The notes beneath the pieces were generated by a model. That model was not told the DNA's origin, searched no databases, and saw only the letters and a program-made list of their open reading frames with translations. From Halomonas stenophila (GTDB lineage: Bacteria; Pseudomonadota; Gammaproteobacteria; Pseudomonadales; Halomonadaceae): a stretch of 64,000 nt of DNA. Positions 44,566-54,477 of the stretch are shown piece after piece. Made by a program: the position numbers and the translations under genes. How positions within the stretch are numbered: the stretch's first letter is position 1; the number at the start of each line of letters is the position of its first letter. Location: NCBI RefSeq assembly GCF_014192275.1, contig NZ_JACHXR010000002.1:124001-188000 (forward strand), written 5' to 3'.

Positions 44566-45528
44566 CTAGTCCTTGCCGGCGCGGTAGGCGAAGCGCAGCG
44601 CCACGATCGCTGCCGCCAGCAGCACCGGGAACAGGAACAGCGCGATGGCCGCGCCCTGGCCCAGGTCGCCGCTGTTGATGCCCTTGAGATAGGCCCAGAG
44701 CGGCAGGATCTGGGTGCTGTGGCCGGGGCCGCCGCGGGTCAGCAGGGCGATGGTCGACATCTCGCCGATCACCAGCAGGGCGGTGAACAGGATCGCCACG
44801 GTCAGCACCGGGGCCAGCGCCGGGATGATGATGCGGAACAGGATGCGGAAGAAGCCGGCGCCGTCGAGCTGCGCCTGCTCGAGGCGCTCGCGGGGGATCG
44901 ACAGGCGCCCGGCCAGCACGATGATGGTCGCCAGCGGCAGCGTCCGCCACACGTCGACCAGCACGATCGAGGCGATCGCCAGGCCCTCCCGGCCCAGGTA
45001 GAAGAGGTTCCAGGAGGGGCCGAAGGTACCGCCCGGGCCCAGCAGGCCGATCTGCACCAGCACCCAGTCGATGGGGCTGTACTGGGAGTCGAGCACCCAC
45101 AGCCAGGTGATCGCCGACAGCGACACCGGCATCGCCCAGGGGATCATGAACAGCACCTGCACCAGCCGCTTGCCGCGGAAGTCGCGGGCCAGCAGCTCGA
45201 CGGCGGTGGTCGCCAGCACCAGCAGGATCAGCACCGTGAGGGTGGTGATCAGCAGGCTGTTGCGCAGCGCCAGGCGAAAGCCCGACTGGTCGAGCACGGC
45301 GAGGAAGTTGTCCAGGCCGACGAAGGTGTCGATCTGCGGTTTGCCGACCGTGGCATCGCTCACGCTCAGGGCGATGGCGATGAAGAAGGGCACGGCCACG
45401 AAGGCCACCACATAGAGCACCGCCGGCGCGAGCAGCAGCGCGCCCAGCACCCGGGGTCGCTCGAGGGCCAGCGCCAGGCGGGCCAGGGCGCCATCGGGCC
45501 GCTCGGAATCCTCGCGCCCGGTGGTCAT
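44566..45528 (-). CDS. Carbohydrate ABC transporter permease (MalF-like)
   Basis: 320 residues with an N-terminal cytosolic tail, six or seven helices and the EAA loop EQAQLDGAGFFRILFRIIIPALAP. The start ATG 45528 overlaps the stop of the ATPase gene (ATGA). Partner of the downstream permease. Confidence 0.9.
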   Translation of the reverse strand: MTTGREDSERPDGALARLALALERPRVLGALLLAPAVLYVVAFVAVPFFIAIALSVSDATVGKPQIDTFVGLDNFLAVLDQSGFRLALRNSLLITTLTVLILLVLATTAVELLARDFRGKRLVQVLFMIPWAMPVSLSAITWLWVLDSQYSPIDWVLVQIGLLGPGGTFGPSWNLFYLGREGLAIASIVLVDVWRTLPLATIIVLAGRLSIPRERLEQAQLDGAGFFRILFRIIIPALAPVLTVAILFTALLVIGEMSTIALLTRGGPGHSTQILPLWAYLKGINSGDLGQGAAIALFLFPVLLAAAIVALRFAYRAGKD

Positions 45529-46577
45529 GCCACTGCCACCTTGGCCTGCGAGAGTCGCTGGCCCGTCTCGGGGTCGAAGACGCAGGCATCGCGGCGGGTC
45601 ACCACGAAGTGATGCGTCTCGCCGGTGGCCAGCGTCGGCATGGCGGCCTGGCGCAGGCGGCCGATGACCCGCGGTGGGCGCCGCTGCTCGGTCACCCCGC
45701 GGCGCACCACACCGTAGATCAGCCATTCCGCCCCCAGGAACTCCAGGTGCTCGACCTCGATGTCGAGCGCCAGGGCGATCTCGTCGTTCGGCGCCTCGGC
45801 GGCGAGGTGGAAGTGCTCCGGGCGCACGCCGATGATGCGCCCGTCGAGGGGCAGCAGGTTCATCGGCGGGTCGCCGATGAAGCCGGCGACGAAGGTGTCG
45901 GCGGGGTCGTAGTAGAGCTGCTGGGGGGTGCCGATCTGGTGGACGGTGCCCTTCTCCATGACCATGATGCGATCGGCCAGCCCCAGGGCTTCGGTCTGGT
46001 CGTGGGTCACGTAGAGGGTGGTGATGCCGGTGCGATCGTGGAGCTCGCGCAGCTCGCCGCGGGCCTGGCTGCGGATCTGCGCGTCCAGCGAGCTCAGCGG
46101 CTCGTCGAACAGGAAGAGGTCGGGGGTGCGCACCATGGCCCGCGCCAGCGCCACGCGCTGGCTCTGGCCGCCCGACAGCCGGGTGGGGCGGCGGTCGAGC
46201 AGGTCGGTGATCTCGAGGATGCCGGCCACCCAGTCCAGTTGGCGGCGCTGCTCGTCCGGCGGCATCTTGCGCGCGCGCAGCGGGAAGAGGATGTTGTCGC
46301 GCACCGTCATGTTGGGGTAGAGCGCGTAGTTCTGGAACACCATGGCGATGTTGCGGCTGCGCGGCGGGACGCCGACGATGGAGCGCCCGTCGATGAACAG
46401 CTCGCCGGCGCTGGGCTCCTCGAGGCCGGCGACCATGCGCATCAGGGTTGTCTTGCCCGAGCCGGAGGGGCCGAGCACGGCGAGCAACTCGCCGTCGCGG
46501 GTCTCCATGTCGACCCCGTCCACGGCGATGATGCGGCCGTAGTGCTTCTTGAGTGCCCGCGTGGTCAGAATCGCCAT
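45525..46577 (-). CDS. Carbohydrate ABC transporter ATP-binding protein (MalK/UgpC-like)
   Basis: 350 residues: Walker A GPSGSGKTT, signature LSGGQSQRVALARA, Walker B LFLFDEPLSSLDA and switch His in LYVTHDQTEA, then a C-terminal regulatory OB domain (IGVRPEHFHL). Energises the CUT1 uptake system. Confidence 0.93.
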   Translation of the reverse strand: MAILTTRALKKHYGRIIAVDGVDMETRDGELLAVLGPSGSGKTTLMRMVAGLEEPSAGELFIDGRSIVGVPPRSRNIAMVFQNYALYPNMTVRDNILFPLRARKMPPDEQRRQLDWVAGILEITDLLDRRPTRLSGGQSQRVALARAMVRTPDLFLFDEPLSSLDAQIRSQARGELRELHDRTGITTLYVTHDQTEALGLADRIMVMEKGTVHQIGTPQQLYYDPADTFVAGFIGDPPMNLLPLDGRIIGVRPEHFHLAAEAPNDEIALALDIEVEHLEFLGAEWLIYGVVRRGVTEQRRPPRVIGRLRQAAMPTLATGETHHFVVTRRDACVFDPETGQRLSQAKVAVA

Positions 46578-46602
46578 AAGGGTTCCAGGCCGGCCGCGGT
46601 CG

Positions 46603-48042
46603 TCAGTCGCTGCCGCTACCGATCATCCCGCGTTCCCGCCACTTGGCGAAGATCTCCTCGATCTCGGCGTTGGTGTCGGCGATCGCCTGTTCCGGCGTCT
46701 TCTCGCCGCGGGCGACGTCGGCCATCATGCTGGAGAGCAGGTGGGACTCGTACACTTCGCTGATCGCCGGGTTGGCATAGCCGGGATAGCCGAGCCAGGC
46801 CGTCCACTCCTCCGCGGTCCTGAGCAGGCCCAGCTTGTCCGGCGGCTCGGCGCCCCAGGGGTCGTCGCTCAGCCAGCCGTCCTCGGCGAACAGCTGCTCG
46901 CTGCGCGACGGGAAGGCCGGGAAGTTGTAGAACTTCGCGTAGTAGGAGGCGCTGGCGTAGTTGTTCTCCAGGTCGAGCATGAACTTCTTGGCCGCGGCCA
47001 GCTCGTCGGGGTCCGTGACGTAGTCGGGGATCACGTCGATGAACCACACGTGGGAGGGCATCTTCACCTCGCCGCCGGGCCCCTTGAGCCCGGGGCGGAA
47101 GCCGGTGTCCGCGGCGATCTCCGGGGCCGACTCCTGGGCACTGCGATAGAAGGAGATGGAGTTCTGGATATAGGAGGCGCGGCCGCCGATGAAGGTCTGG
47201 TTGTTGGAGGCCGCGTTCCAGGAAAAGACCTCCGGTGTCATGGCGCTGTCGAACAGCTCCTTCTGGAAGCGCACCGCCTCGAGCACCTCGGGCGAGTCGA
47301 AGGTCACGTTGCCGTCCTCGTCCTGGATCGAGCCGCCGTGGGACCAGATCAGCGCGCGGGCATAGAACTCGGAATCGATCTCCGGCGACATGCCCAGCGC
47401 CACTGGGAGGCCGGTGTCCTCGAAGATCTTCGCGCCGCCCTCGAGCAGGTCCTGGTAGGTCTCGGGCCCCTCGGGGAAGCCGGCGTCGGCCCACAGCGAA
47501 CGGCGATAGTCGCCGGGGTCCGGCACCCAGCCGTGGCAGAAACCGTACCAGGTGTCGGTAGCGGGCAGGTAGCTGGAGCGCTCGCAGGTGCCGCTGCGCT
47601 CGCCGAAAGCCGCCGCCGCGGCCTGGTTGACGTCCGCCAGCGACTGCAGGCCGTCGATGAAGGCGGTGGGGGGGGCCACCATCTCGAACACCGTGGCGCC
47701 CTCCTCGGCGGCGATGGAGGCCGACAGGGTCGAGGTCAGGTCGGCGATGTTGATCATGTTCACCGTGACCTCGACGTTGTGCGCCTCACCCCATTGCTGC
47801 GCATACTCCCGGAACCACTCGTCGTAGCGCGGCACGAAGTGGCTCCACTGGGTGAGGCTGATGGCGGTGCCGTCGGGGAACTGCTCGGGGAAGGTCATGT
47901 CACCATAGCTGGTGCGGAATTCGGGAGCGGCCGGCTCGTCCTGCGCCAGGGCGGCAGGAGCCAGGGCAAGGAGCATCGCGCTCAGGATGATACCGGTTCC
48001 CTGCAGGGCGACGAGACGGTCGCGTATGCTGTAGTGCAACAT
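46603..48042 (-). CDS. Carbohydrate ABC transporter substrate-binding protein
   Basis: 479 residues with a signal peptide (cleaved near ALAQDE). Family-1 extracellular binding protein: GTAISLTQWSHFVPRYDEWF and TFIGGRASYIQNSIS. Periplasmic receptor of the operon, 25 bases upstream of the ATPase gene. At 479 residues it is longer than many CUT1 receptors. Sugar not predictable. Confidence 0.9.
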   Translation of the reverse strand: MLHYSIRDRLVALQGTGIILSAMLLALAPAALAQDEPAAPEFRTSYGDMTFPEQFPDGTAISLTQWSHFVPRYDEWFREYAQQWGEAHNVEVTVNMINIADLTSTLSASIAAEEGATVFEMVAPPTAFIDGLQSLADVNQAAAAAFGERSGTCERSSYLPATDTWYGFCHGWVPDPGDYRRSLWADAGFPEGPETYQDLLEGGAKIFEDTGLPVALGMSPEIDSEFYARALIWSHGGSIQDEDGNVTFDSPEVLEAVRFQKELFDSAMTPEVFSWNAASNNQTFIGGRASYIQNSISFYRSAQESAPEIAADTGFRPGLKGPGGEVKMPSHVWFIDVIPDYVTDPDELAAAKKFMLDLENNYASASYYAKFYNFPAFPSRSEQLFAEDGWLSDDPWGAEPPDKLGLLRTAEEWTAWLGYPGYANPAISEVYESHLLSSMMADVARGEKTPEQAIADTNAEIEEIFAKWRERGMIGSGSD

Positions 48043-48202
48043 ACTGATACCTCTCGATTGTTTGTCATGGGTTCCAGTCTAGGTGGTGGCGGGAGGCTGT
48101 CAAAACGCCGCGCGGCCGAGCCTCCCTCGCCGGGTGCCGTGCCAGGGGTCGCCGTCGGGGTGGTGCCGGGTCATCCATCGGTGAAGAAACGAGGTCTGCG
48201 CC

Positions 48203-48598
48203 ATGAAGATGCTGATCAATATCGACGTGCCCGAGCTGGCACCGGCCATCGCGTTCTACTGCGCTGCCTTTGGGCTGGAACTCGATCGCCTGCTCGATGA
48301 TGACGTGGCCGAGCTCACGGGTGGCGAATCGACGATCTACCTGCTCGAGAACGCCAGTGGCTCGAGGGGCGTGAAGGAGCCCGCGAAGTATCGGGACTAT
48401 TCGCGGCACTGGACGCCCGTGCATCTCGACATCGTGGTCGAGGATATCGAGCAGGCCGCCGCGCGTGTGCTCAATTGTGGCGCCGTTCAGGAAAGCGACT
48501 GCATCGAGTGGCGAGGCTCGAAATGCATCACGTTCTCCGATCCCTTCGGCCATGGGTTCTGTCTTATCGAGTTCATCGGAGACGGCTACAGCTCCTAG
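48203..48598 (+). CDS. VOC-family (glyoxalase/dioxygenase superfamily) protein
   Basis: 131 residues of the betaalphabetabetabeta VOC fold: MKMLINIDVPELAPAIAFYC at the N-terminus and the paired repeat HWTPVHLDIVVEDIEQAAARV. Metal ligands are plausible (His in PVHLDIV, Glu near FCLIEF) but the substrate is unknown. Start ATG 48203. Confidence 0.82.
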   Translation: MKMLINIDVPELAPAIAFYCAAFGLELDRLLDDDVAELTGGESTIYLLENASGSRGVKEPAKYRDYSRHWTPVHLDIVVEDIEQAAARVLNCGAVQESDCIEWRGSKCITFSDPFGHGFCLIEFIGDGYSS

Positions 48599-48781
48599 CC
48601 GCAGCGCCAAGGAGTGGTGCCTTGCCGGCGGACGGTTGGATGCCAGGCCCCCGCCTGGGCCACCATGGCGCGGGCTCGAAGAGGAAACCAAGACAGGCGA
48701 TCGCCTGTCATAGCTTGATAGCAGGCTAACGTGTCCCCACATAGTAGTGTGAGCCAAGCCATTCGCCATCGAGGAGGCCTC

Positions 48782-49651
48782 ATGAGCCAAGGCAACGACT
48801 ACACCCCGCCGAGGGTCTGGACCTGGGAGAAGCCCAGCGGCGGCACCTTCTCCAGCATCAACCGCCCCGTCGCCGGGCCCACCCACGAGCAGGAGCTGCC
48901 GGTCGGCAAGCATCCCTTCCAGCTCTACTCCCTGGCCACCCCCAACGGCGTGAAGGCCACGGTGATGTTCGAGGAGCTGCTGGAGCTGGGCTACCAGGAC
49001 GCCGAGTACGATGCCTGGCTGATCCGCATCGGCGAGGGCGACCAGTTCGGCAGCGGCTTCGTCGCGATCAACCCCAACTCCAAGATCCCGGCGCTGGTCG
49101 ACCACGGCCCGGCCGAGCCCATCCGGGTGTTCGAATCCGGCTCGATCCTGCTCTACCTGGCCGAGCGCTTCGAGGAGTTCCTGCCGGGCAGCCTGGCCGG
49201 GCGCACCGAGACGCTGAACTGGCTGTTTTGGCAGATGGGCAGCGCGCCCTTCCTGGGCGGCGGCTTCGGCCACTTCTACGCCTACGCGCCGGAGAAGCTG
49301 GAGTACCCGATCGACCGCTACGCCATGGAGACCAAGCGCCAGCTCGACGTGCTCGACCGCCGCCTGGCCGAGACGCGTTATCTCGCCGGCGACGGCTACA
49401 CCATCGCCGATATCGCCAACTGGCCCTGGTACGGCCAGCTGGTGCTGGGCCGGCTCTACGACGCCGCCGAGTTCCTGCAGGTGCAGGAGTACCGGCACGT
49501 GCTGCGCTGGGCGAAAGAGATCGACGCCCGTCCGGCGGTGCAGCGCGGGCGCATGGTCAACCGCACCTTCGGCGACCCGGCCATGCAGCTCCACGAGCGC
49601 CACGACGCCAGCGACTTCACCCACAGGACCCAGGACGTGCTGACGTCCTGA
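48782..49651 (+). CDS. yghU: Glutathione S-transferase of the YghU type
   Basis: 289 residues. N-terminal GST thioredoxin fold with the YghU opening YTPPRVWTWEKPSGGTFSSI and PTHEQELPVGKHPFQLYSLATPNG, Pro motif KIPALVDHG and ESGSILLYLAE, then an all-helical C domain (YTIADIANWPWYG). Glutathione-dependent disulfide-bond oxidoreductase. GGAGG precedes ATG 48782. Confidence 0.92.
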   Translation: MSQGNDYTPPRVWTWEKPSGGTFSSINRPVAGPTHEQELPVGKHPFQLYSLATPNGVKATVMFEELLELGYQDAEYDAWLIRIGEGDQFGSGFVAINPNSKIPALVDHGPAEPIRVFESGSILLYLAERFEEFLPGSLAGRTETLNWLFWQMGSAPFLGGGFGHFYAYAPEKLEYPIDRYAMETKRQLDVLDRRLAETRYLAGDGYTIADIANWPWYGQLVLGRLYDAAEFLQVQEYRHVLRWAKEIDARPAVQRGRMVNRTFGDPAMQLHERHDASDFTHRTQDVLTS

Positions 49652-49719
49652 GCGCGGCGATGGGCGCGATCCACGCCGTGGCCCCGGGGCCGCGGCGTTC
49701 GTATTTATAGGAGGACGAC

Positions 49720-51003
49720 ATGCCAGCGTTGCTGATGACCCTGTGGCACGGCTATCGCGATGCCTCGCTGATCCTGCGGGTGAGCCTCGCCCTGGTGCTG
49801 GGCGTGGCGGTCGGCCTGCTCGGCGGGCCGAGCGTCGCCGAGTGGCTGGCCCCGCTGGGCGAGCTGCTGATGCGGCTCTTGAAGTTCATCATCCTGCCCA
49901 TCGTGCTGTTCACCCTGATGTCGGGGCTCAACCAGGGCACCACCGGCCGCCTGGGGCGGATCGGCCGCAAGGTGTTCCTCTACTACCTGGCCACCTCGGC
50001 GCTGGCGATCGCCGTCGGCCTCGCGGTGGCGACCCTGCTGTCGCCGGGGGAGGGCATGTCACTGGAGGACGCCGCCTCGGTATCGGTGCCCGAGAACCCC
50101 GGCATCCTCTCGGTGCTGCTCGGCATCGTGCCGACCAACATCGTCGGCGCCTTCGCCGACCAGGACCTGCTCGGCATCATCTTCACCGCCCTGGTGTTCG
50201 GCCTGGCCGTGGCGCGGCTGCGCCGGTCCGACACCCAGGCCGCGCTGGGCGAGCGCCTCTATGGGCTGATCGAGGCGCTCAACGCCATGACCCTCAAGGT
50301 GATGGGCGGCATCCTGCACTACGTGCCGGTCGGGGTCTTCGCCATCGTCGCCGGCACCGTGGCCGAGCAGGGGGTGGCGACCCTGCTGTCGCTCGGCGAC
50401 ATGGTTCTCGTGCTGTACGTGGCGCTGGGCGTGCAGCTGCTGGTCTACCTCGGCTTGTTGCGGGGCTTCGGCGTGCCGCTGGTGAGCTTCTTCCGCGAGG
50501 CGCGCACGCCCATGGCCACCGCCTTCGCCACCCAGAGCAGCTCCGGCACCCTGCCGCTGACCCTGGACGCCGCGCGCCGCCTGGGCCTGTCTCGCGGCCT
50601 CTACGGCTTCAGCCTGCCGCTGGGCGCGACGCTGAACATGGACGGGGCGGCGATCCGCATCGCCATCTCGGCGGTGTTCGCCGCCAACGTGGTGGGCGCA
50701 CCGCTGGACTGGACGAGCATGCTGCAGATCGTCGCGGTGGGCACGCTGATCTCGGTGGGCACCGCCGGGGTACCCGGCGCCGGCATCGTGATGATCGCCA
50801 CGGTGTTCGCCCAGGTGGGCCTGCCCATCGAGGCCGTGGCGCTGCTCACCGCCATCGACGCCCTGGTCGGCATGGGCTGCACGGCGCTCAACGTCACCGG
50901 CGACCTGGTCGGCAGCGCGCTGATCGGCCGCAGCGAGGGCGAGCGCATCGCCACGCCGGAGCCCGTGAGCAGCGACGCCGCCCCGTGCCCCGAGGGCCCC
51001 TGA
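49720..51003 (+). CDS. Dicarboxylate/amino-acid:cation symporter (DAACS family)
   Basis: 427 residues of the glutamate-transporter fold. Core motifs: serine-rich TAFATQSSSGTLPLTLDAARRLG (hairpin 1), GFSLPLGATLNMDGAAIRIA and VGTAGVPGAGIVMIATVFAQVGLP (hairpin 2). Cation-coupled import of glutamate, aspartate or C4-dicarboxylates (family). ATG 49720 follows AGGAGG. Confidence 0.92.
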   Translation: MPALLMTLWHGYRDASLILRVSLALVLGVAVGLLGGPSVAEWLAPLGELLMRLLKFIILPIVLFTLMSGLNQGTTGRLGRIGRKVFLYYLATSALAIAVGLAVATLLSPGEGMSLEDAASVSVPENPGILSVLLGIVPTNIVGAFADQDLLGIIFTALVFGLAVARLRRSDTQAALGERLYGLIEALNAMTLKVMGGILHYVPVGVFAIVAGTVAEQGVATLLSLGDMVLVLYVALGVQLLVYLGLLRGFGVPLVSFFREARTPMATAFATQSSSGTLPLTLDAARRLGLSRGLYGFSLPLGATLNMDGAAIRIAISAVFAANVVGAPLDWTSMLQIVAVGTLISVGTAGVPGAGIVMIATVFAQVGLPIEAVALLTAIDALVGMGCTALNVTGDLVGSALIGRSEGERIATPEPVSSDAAPCPEGP

Positions 51004-51032
51004 ATCGGGTGCAGCCCGATCACGCCTGACCC

Positions 51033-51062
51033 CGAGAGCCCCGCCCCCCGGCGGGGCTCTCG
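51033..51062 (+). terminator. Hairpin after the DAACS transporter gene
   Basis: A perfect 13-bp stem, CGAGAGCCCCGCC/GGCGGGGCTCTCG with loop CCCC, 30 bases after the stop codon. Position and strength suggest termination, but the T run is lacking. Confidence 0.6.
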
Positions 51063-51269
51063 CGTTGCGCACTCGTTCGGTGCCGGCTTAACTGCAGGGA
51101 AGGGTAGCCGGGACGCCACCCGAGGCCATACGGCGCCGCGTCGGGGATGCGGCTTTCACGGCGCCGAGGTCGCCAGCGGTGAAGGCGGCAGCTGCCGTCG
51201 CGTGGCGCTTTGACAGGATCAACGAGCGTCCCTCTCCGCCTGGCCCTCGGCCGGCAAGAGGGGGAGATC

Positions 51270-51743
51270 ATGATCAAGCGCAGCGGGAATCTCGGGGCCG
51301 GGCTGGCCATCGTCCTGATGATGGCGGCCGGCCTGGCCCAGGCCCAGGAGGACGCCGAGGCATCGCTCTACGATCGCTTGGGGGGCCTGCCCCCCATCTC
51401 GGTAGTGGTCAGCGACTTCATCGACGTCCTGGTGGTGGATGACGTGCTCAACGCGAACCCGGCGATCGACGAGACCCGGCAGCGCGTACCGGCGCCCTAC
51501 CTGAAGTATCGGGTGACCTCGCTGGTCTGCCAGGCTGCCGGTGGGCCCTGCGAGTATCAGGGCCGCTCGATGCAGGCGTCGCATGCCCATCTCAACATCA
51601 CCGAGGCCGAGTGGGCGCAGATGGTGTCCCTGCTCGAGGGTGTCCTCGACGAGCATGGCGTGCCCGACCGCGAGACCGAGGAATTGCTCGCCATCGTCGG
51701 CTCGACCAAGGAAGACATCGTGACCGTCTGGGACGAGAGCTGA
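51270..51743 (+). CDS. Exported group-I truncated hemoglobin
   Basis: 157 residues: a signal peptide (to LAQAQE) followed by a truncated globin (SLYDRLGGLPPISVVVSDFID; the heme-contact segment SMQASHAHLNITEAEW with the candidate proximal His). GGGGAG precedes ATG 51270. A secreted trHb1 may handle O2 or NO in the periplasm; role unproved. Confidence 0.87.
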   Translation: MIKRSGNLGAGLAIVLMMAAGLAQAQEDAEASLYDRLGGLPPISVVVSDFIDVLVVDDVLNANPAIDETRQRVPAPYLKYRVTSLVCQAAGGPCEYQGRSMQASHAHLNITEAEWAQMVSLLEGVLDEHGVPDRETEELLAIVGSTKEDIVTVWDES

Positions 51744-51834
51744 GCGACGCGGGTGACGCAGGCGCCAGCATCGGGAGCGGCGCTGGCCGCGTCGCTCCCG
51801 ACGCCCCTGGTGCGGGCGGCGACCCCGGGCCCCT

Positions 51835-52908
51835 TCACCCGACGAGGCGCGCTTCGAGAATCAGGTTGAAGGGCGTCTCGGCGACGCGCCGGAAGTGGCT
51901 GAAACCTGCCTGGCGGAACACCTCGGCGAGGCGTTCCTCGCCGGCCTGGGCGCCGAGCACCAGCGTGCCGCCCTCCGAGATCGCATGCGCGCAACAGATG
52001 GTGGTGGACGCCGCATAGTACATCCGGGCGATCGGCGAGAGGTTGTGCTCGACCCGGTCCTGAGCGAACGGCTCGACCAGCATCACCGTGCCACCGGGCG
52101 CCAGCACCCGGGCGGCGTAGCGGGCCGCCGCGACCGGGTCGCCCATGTCGTGCAGGCAGTCGAAGAAGCAGATCAGGCCGTATTGCCGGTCGGGGTAGTC
52201 CGTCGCCCGGGCCAGCTCGAAACTCACCCTCTCGCTGACGCCAGCCGCATCGGCATTGCACCGTGCCTCGTCGATCGAGGCCGCGTGCCCATCGAGGCCA
52301 TGGAAGCGCGAGCGCGGGAAGGCCTTTGCCATCAGCACGGTCGAGTGGCCGTGGCCGCAGCCCACGTCGGCGACCTCGATGCCGGCCTCCAGCTTGTCGA
52401 CCACACCCTCGAGCGCGGGCAGCCACTCGGGCACCAGGCTGGCGCGATAGCCGTTGCGGTATAACGCCGCCACGCCGCACTGCAGACGCCCGTCGTGCTC
52501 GCCCCAGGCCACGCCCTGGCCGGTGCGAAACGCCTCGAGGGTGCGCGCCTCATCGAACCACATCGAGGCCGGCACCTGCCAGGCGTGGGGGATGAACAGC
52601 GGGCTGTCCTCGTCGGCCAGCACCAGCGCCTGCTCAGGAGACAGTTCGTAGGTGTCGCTGACGGCGTGATAGCCCACATAACCGCCGGCGGCCTGGGCGT
52701 TCAGCCACTCGCGGACATAGCGCTCGGCACAGCCGGTGCGGGTGGCGAGTTCCGCGGCACCGAGCGGGCCGGCGCCCGCCATGGCCTTGTACAGGCCGAG
52801 CTTGCTGCCGAGGCTGACCATCACGCCGCCGTAGGCGGCGGACAGGTCATCGACGGCGCGGGTGACAAAGGCTTCCAGTTTCGTCTGGTCGATCACGGGG
52901 GCGTTCAT
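51835..52908 (-). CDS. Class I SAM-dependent methyltransferase with N-terminal winged helix
   Basis: 357 residues: an N-terminal dimerisation/winged-helix region (AAYGGVMVSLGSKLGLYKAM...LATRTGCAERYVREWLNAQAAGGYV) and a Rossmann methyltransferase domain with motif I VADVGCGHGHSTVLMA. This is the arrangement of the RebM/O-methyltransferase-like group; substrate unknown. AGGAG precedes ATG 52908. Divergent from the next gene. Confidence 0.85.
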   Translation of the reverse strand: MNAPVIDQTKLEAFVTRAVDDLSAAYGGVMVSLGSKLGLYKAMAGAGPLGAAELATRTGCAERYVREWLNAQAAGGYVGYHAVSDTYELSPEQALVLADEDSPLFIPHAWQVPASMWFDEARTLEAFRTGQGVAWGEHDGRLQCGVAALYRNGYRASLVPEWLPALEGVVDKLEAGIEVADVGCGHGHSTVLMAKAFPRSRFHGLDGHAASIDEARCNADAAGVSERVSFELARATDYPDRQYGLICFFDCLHDMGDPVAAARYAARVLAPGGTVMLVEPFAQDRVEHNLSPIARMYYAASTTICCAHAISEGGTLVLGAQAGEERLAEVFRQAGFSHFRRVAETPFNLILEARLVG

Positions 52909-53052
52909 GAGGTGGCTCCTGGCTTGACGGGTCGGGGGTGTCAACTGCCTCTCCATCATCGTCGCGCCACCCGACCGGCAGAAGAGCGGGAATCGCCGCA
53001 ATCGGTCCGTTCGTGCCACACTGAAAGCCCCGCCACGAGAAGCCCATGCGCC

Positions 53053-54093
53053 ATGAGCGGACACTCCCCGTCAGTCGGTGCGAGCCCACGGCACGTCAGC
53101 CTGGTGGCGTTGCCCGACGCCGCGGTTTCCACGCTGGCCGGTATCTTCGACGTGATGAACAGCATAGCGCTCATGGGCATGACGCCCCATGATGCCCCGG
53201 CACCGTTCCTCATCGAGATCGTCGGCGAGGCCGTGGGGCCGCTGGAACTGGCGAGCGGCATCCCGATCACCGTGCAGCGAGCGGTCGACACCATCGAGAC
53301 CAGCGACATCGTGATCGTCCCCGCGGTGCTGCTGCCCTCGCCGGGCTGGGGGCCGGGCCGCTATCCCGGCCTGGTCGATTGGCTGCGTCGCATGCACGAG
53401 CGCGGCGCCGTGCTCTGTTCGGCCTGCTCGGGGGTCTTCCTGCTCGCCGAGACCGGGTTGTTCGATGGCCAGGATGCCACGGTGCATTTCGGCTACGCGG
53501 CGGCGTTCGCGGCCACCTATCCGGCCGTGCCGATCCATCCGGAGCGCGTGCTGGTGATCGGCGGGCGGCGCGAGGAACTGGTGAGCTCGGGGGCCTCGAT
53601 GAGCTGGCACGACCTGGTGCTCTATCTCATCGCGCGCTACGCCGGGGCGATCACGGCCCAGGAGGTCGCGCGGATGTTCGCGCTGCAGTGGCATCAGGAC
53701 GGCCTCACGCCCTATCTCGTGTTCGAGGGCCGGACGGATCATGGCGACGCCGAGATCCTGGGGGCACAGCGGTGGCTGGGCGAGCACTTCGCGCTCGCCC
53801 ACCCGGTGGAGGAGATGATCAGGCGCTCGGCGCTCGCCGAGCGCTCCTTCAAGCGGCGCTTCGCGGGGGCCACCGGCCTCACGCCGATCGCCTACGTCCT
53901 GCGCCTGCGCATCGAGGACGCCAAGCGCCGGCTCGAGCGCTCCGACGCCTCGGTCGACGAGATCAGCTGGCGGGTCGGCTACGAGGATGCGGCCTTCTTC
54001 CGGCGCCTGTTCAAGCGCACCACCGGCCTCACCCCGAGCGCCTATCGCCGGCGCTTCCGCCTCCCGGACTTCGCGCGGCCGCGTCGGCCCTGA
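53053..54093 (+). CDS. GlxA-family transcriptional regulator (DJ-1/PfpI domain + AraC helix-turn-helix)
   Basis: 346 residues: N-terminal DJ-1/PfpI-like domain (LPDAAVSTLAGIFDVMN; nucleophile-elbow-like SACSGVFLLAETGLFDG with Cys) and C-terminal AraC/XylS DNA-binding domain (SFKRRFAGATGLTPIAYVLR; ISWRVGYEDAAFFRRLFKRTTGLTPSAYRRRF). Probably regulates the divergent methyltransferase gene. Start ATG 53053. Confidence 0.88.
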   Translation: MSGHSPSVGASPRHVSLVALPDAAVSTLAGIFDVMNSIALMGMTPHDAPAPFLIEIVGEAVGPLELASGIPITVQRAVDTIETSDIVIVPAVLLPSPGWGPGRYPGLVDWLRRMHERGAVLCSACSGVFLLAETGLFDGQDATVHFGYAAAFAATYPAVPIHPERVLVIGGRREELVSSGASMSWHDLVLYLIARYAGAITAQEVARMFALQWHQDGLTPYLVFEGRTDHGDAEILGAQRWLGEHFALAHPVEEMIRRSALAERSFKRRFAGATGLTPIAYVLRLRIEDAKRRLERSDASVDEISWRVGYEDAAFFRRLFKRTTGLTPSAYRRRFRLPDFARPRRP

Positions 54094-54339
54094 TGCCGCC
54101 ACGCCTCCTTCCCCCAGGGGCAGGCCGATGCGCCGGGCCCAGGCCGCGGTTTCGTGGCGCCTTCGGCGCTACTCGGACACCGGCTCGAGGTGCATCATCC
54201 CGGAGCGCTGGCATGCCGGGGCTGACCCCGTGCTTCGGGGCATCGCCCTGATCGTGATGGGGGCATGAGGTCTGCCGGACATCGGGCAATCCGTAGCAGT
54301 TCACCAAAGCTGGGATATGCCTCGGGACAAGGATTGCCG

Positions 54340-54477
54340 ATGACCGCCCAGCAACGCTTTACCCTGACGCTCGCCGCCTGCTGGTGCGCTATCACTTCCG
54401 GCCGGCGCCGCTGGCGACCGTCATCCGTCGCCTGGGGACCATTCAGTTCGATCCCCTGGCGCCGGTCGGTATCAACC
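54340..54477 (+). pseudogene. Truncated copy of the AlkZ-like glycosylase gene
   Basis: Matches the first part of the gene at 35300 (MTAQQRFTL...; HFRPA; IQFDPLAPVG). A deletion near its start breaks the frame and the copy stops after about 45 codons. Some upstream sequence (from about 54307) is also conserved, so the duplicated piece includes the leader. Confidence 0.85.
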
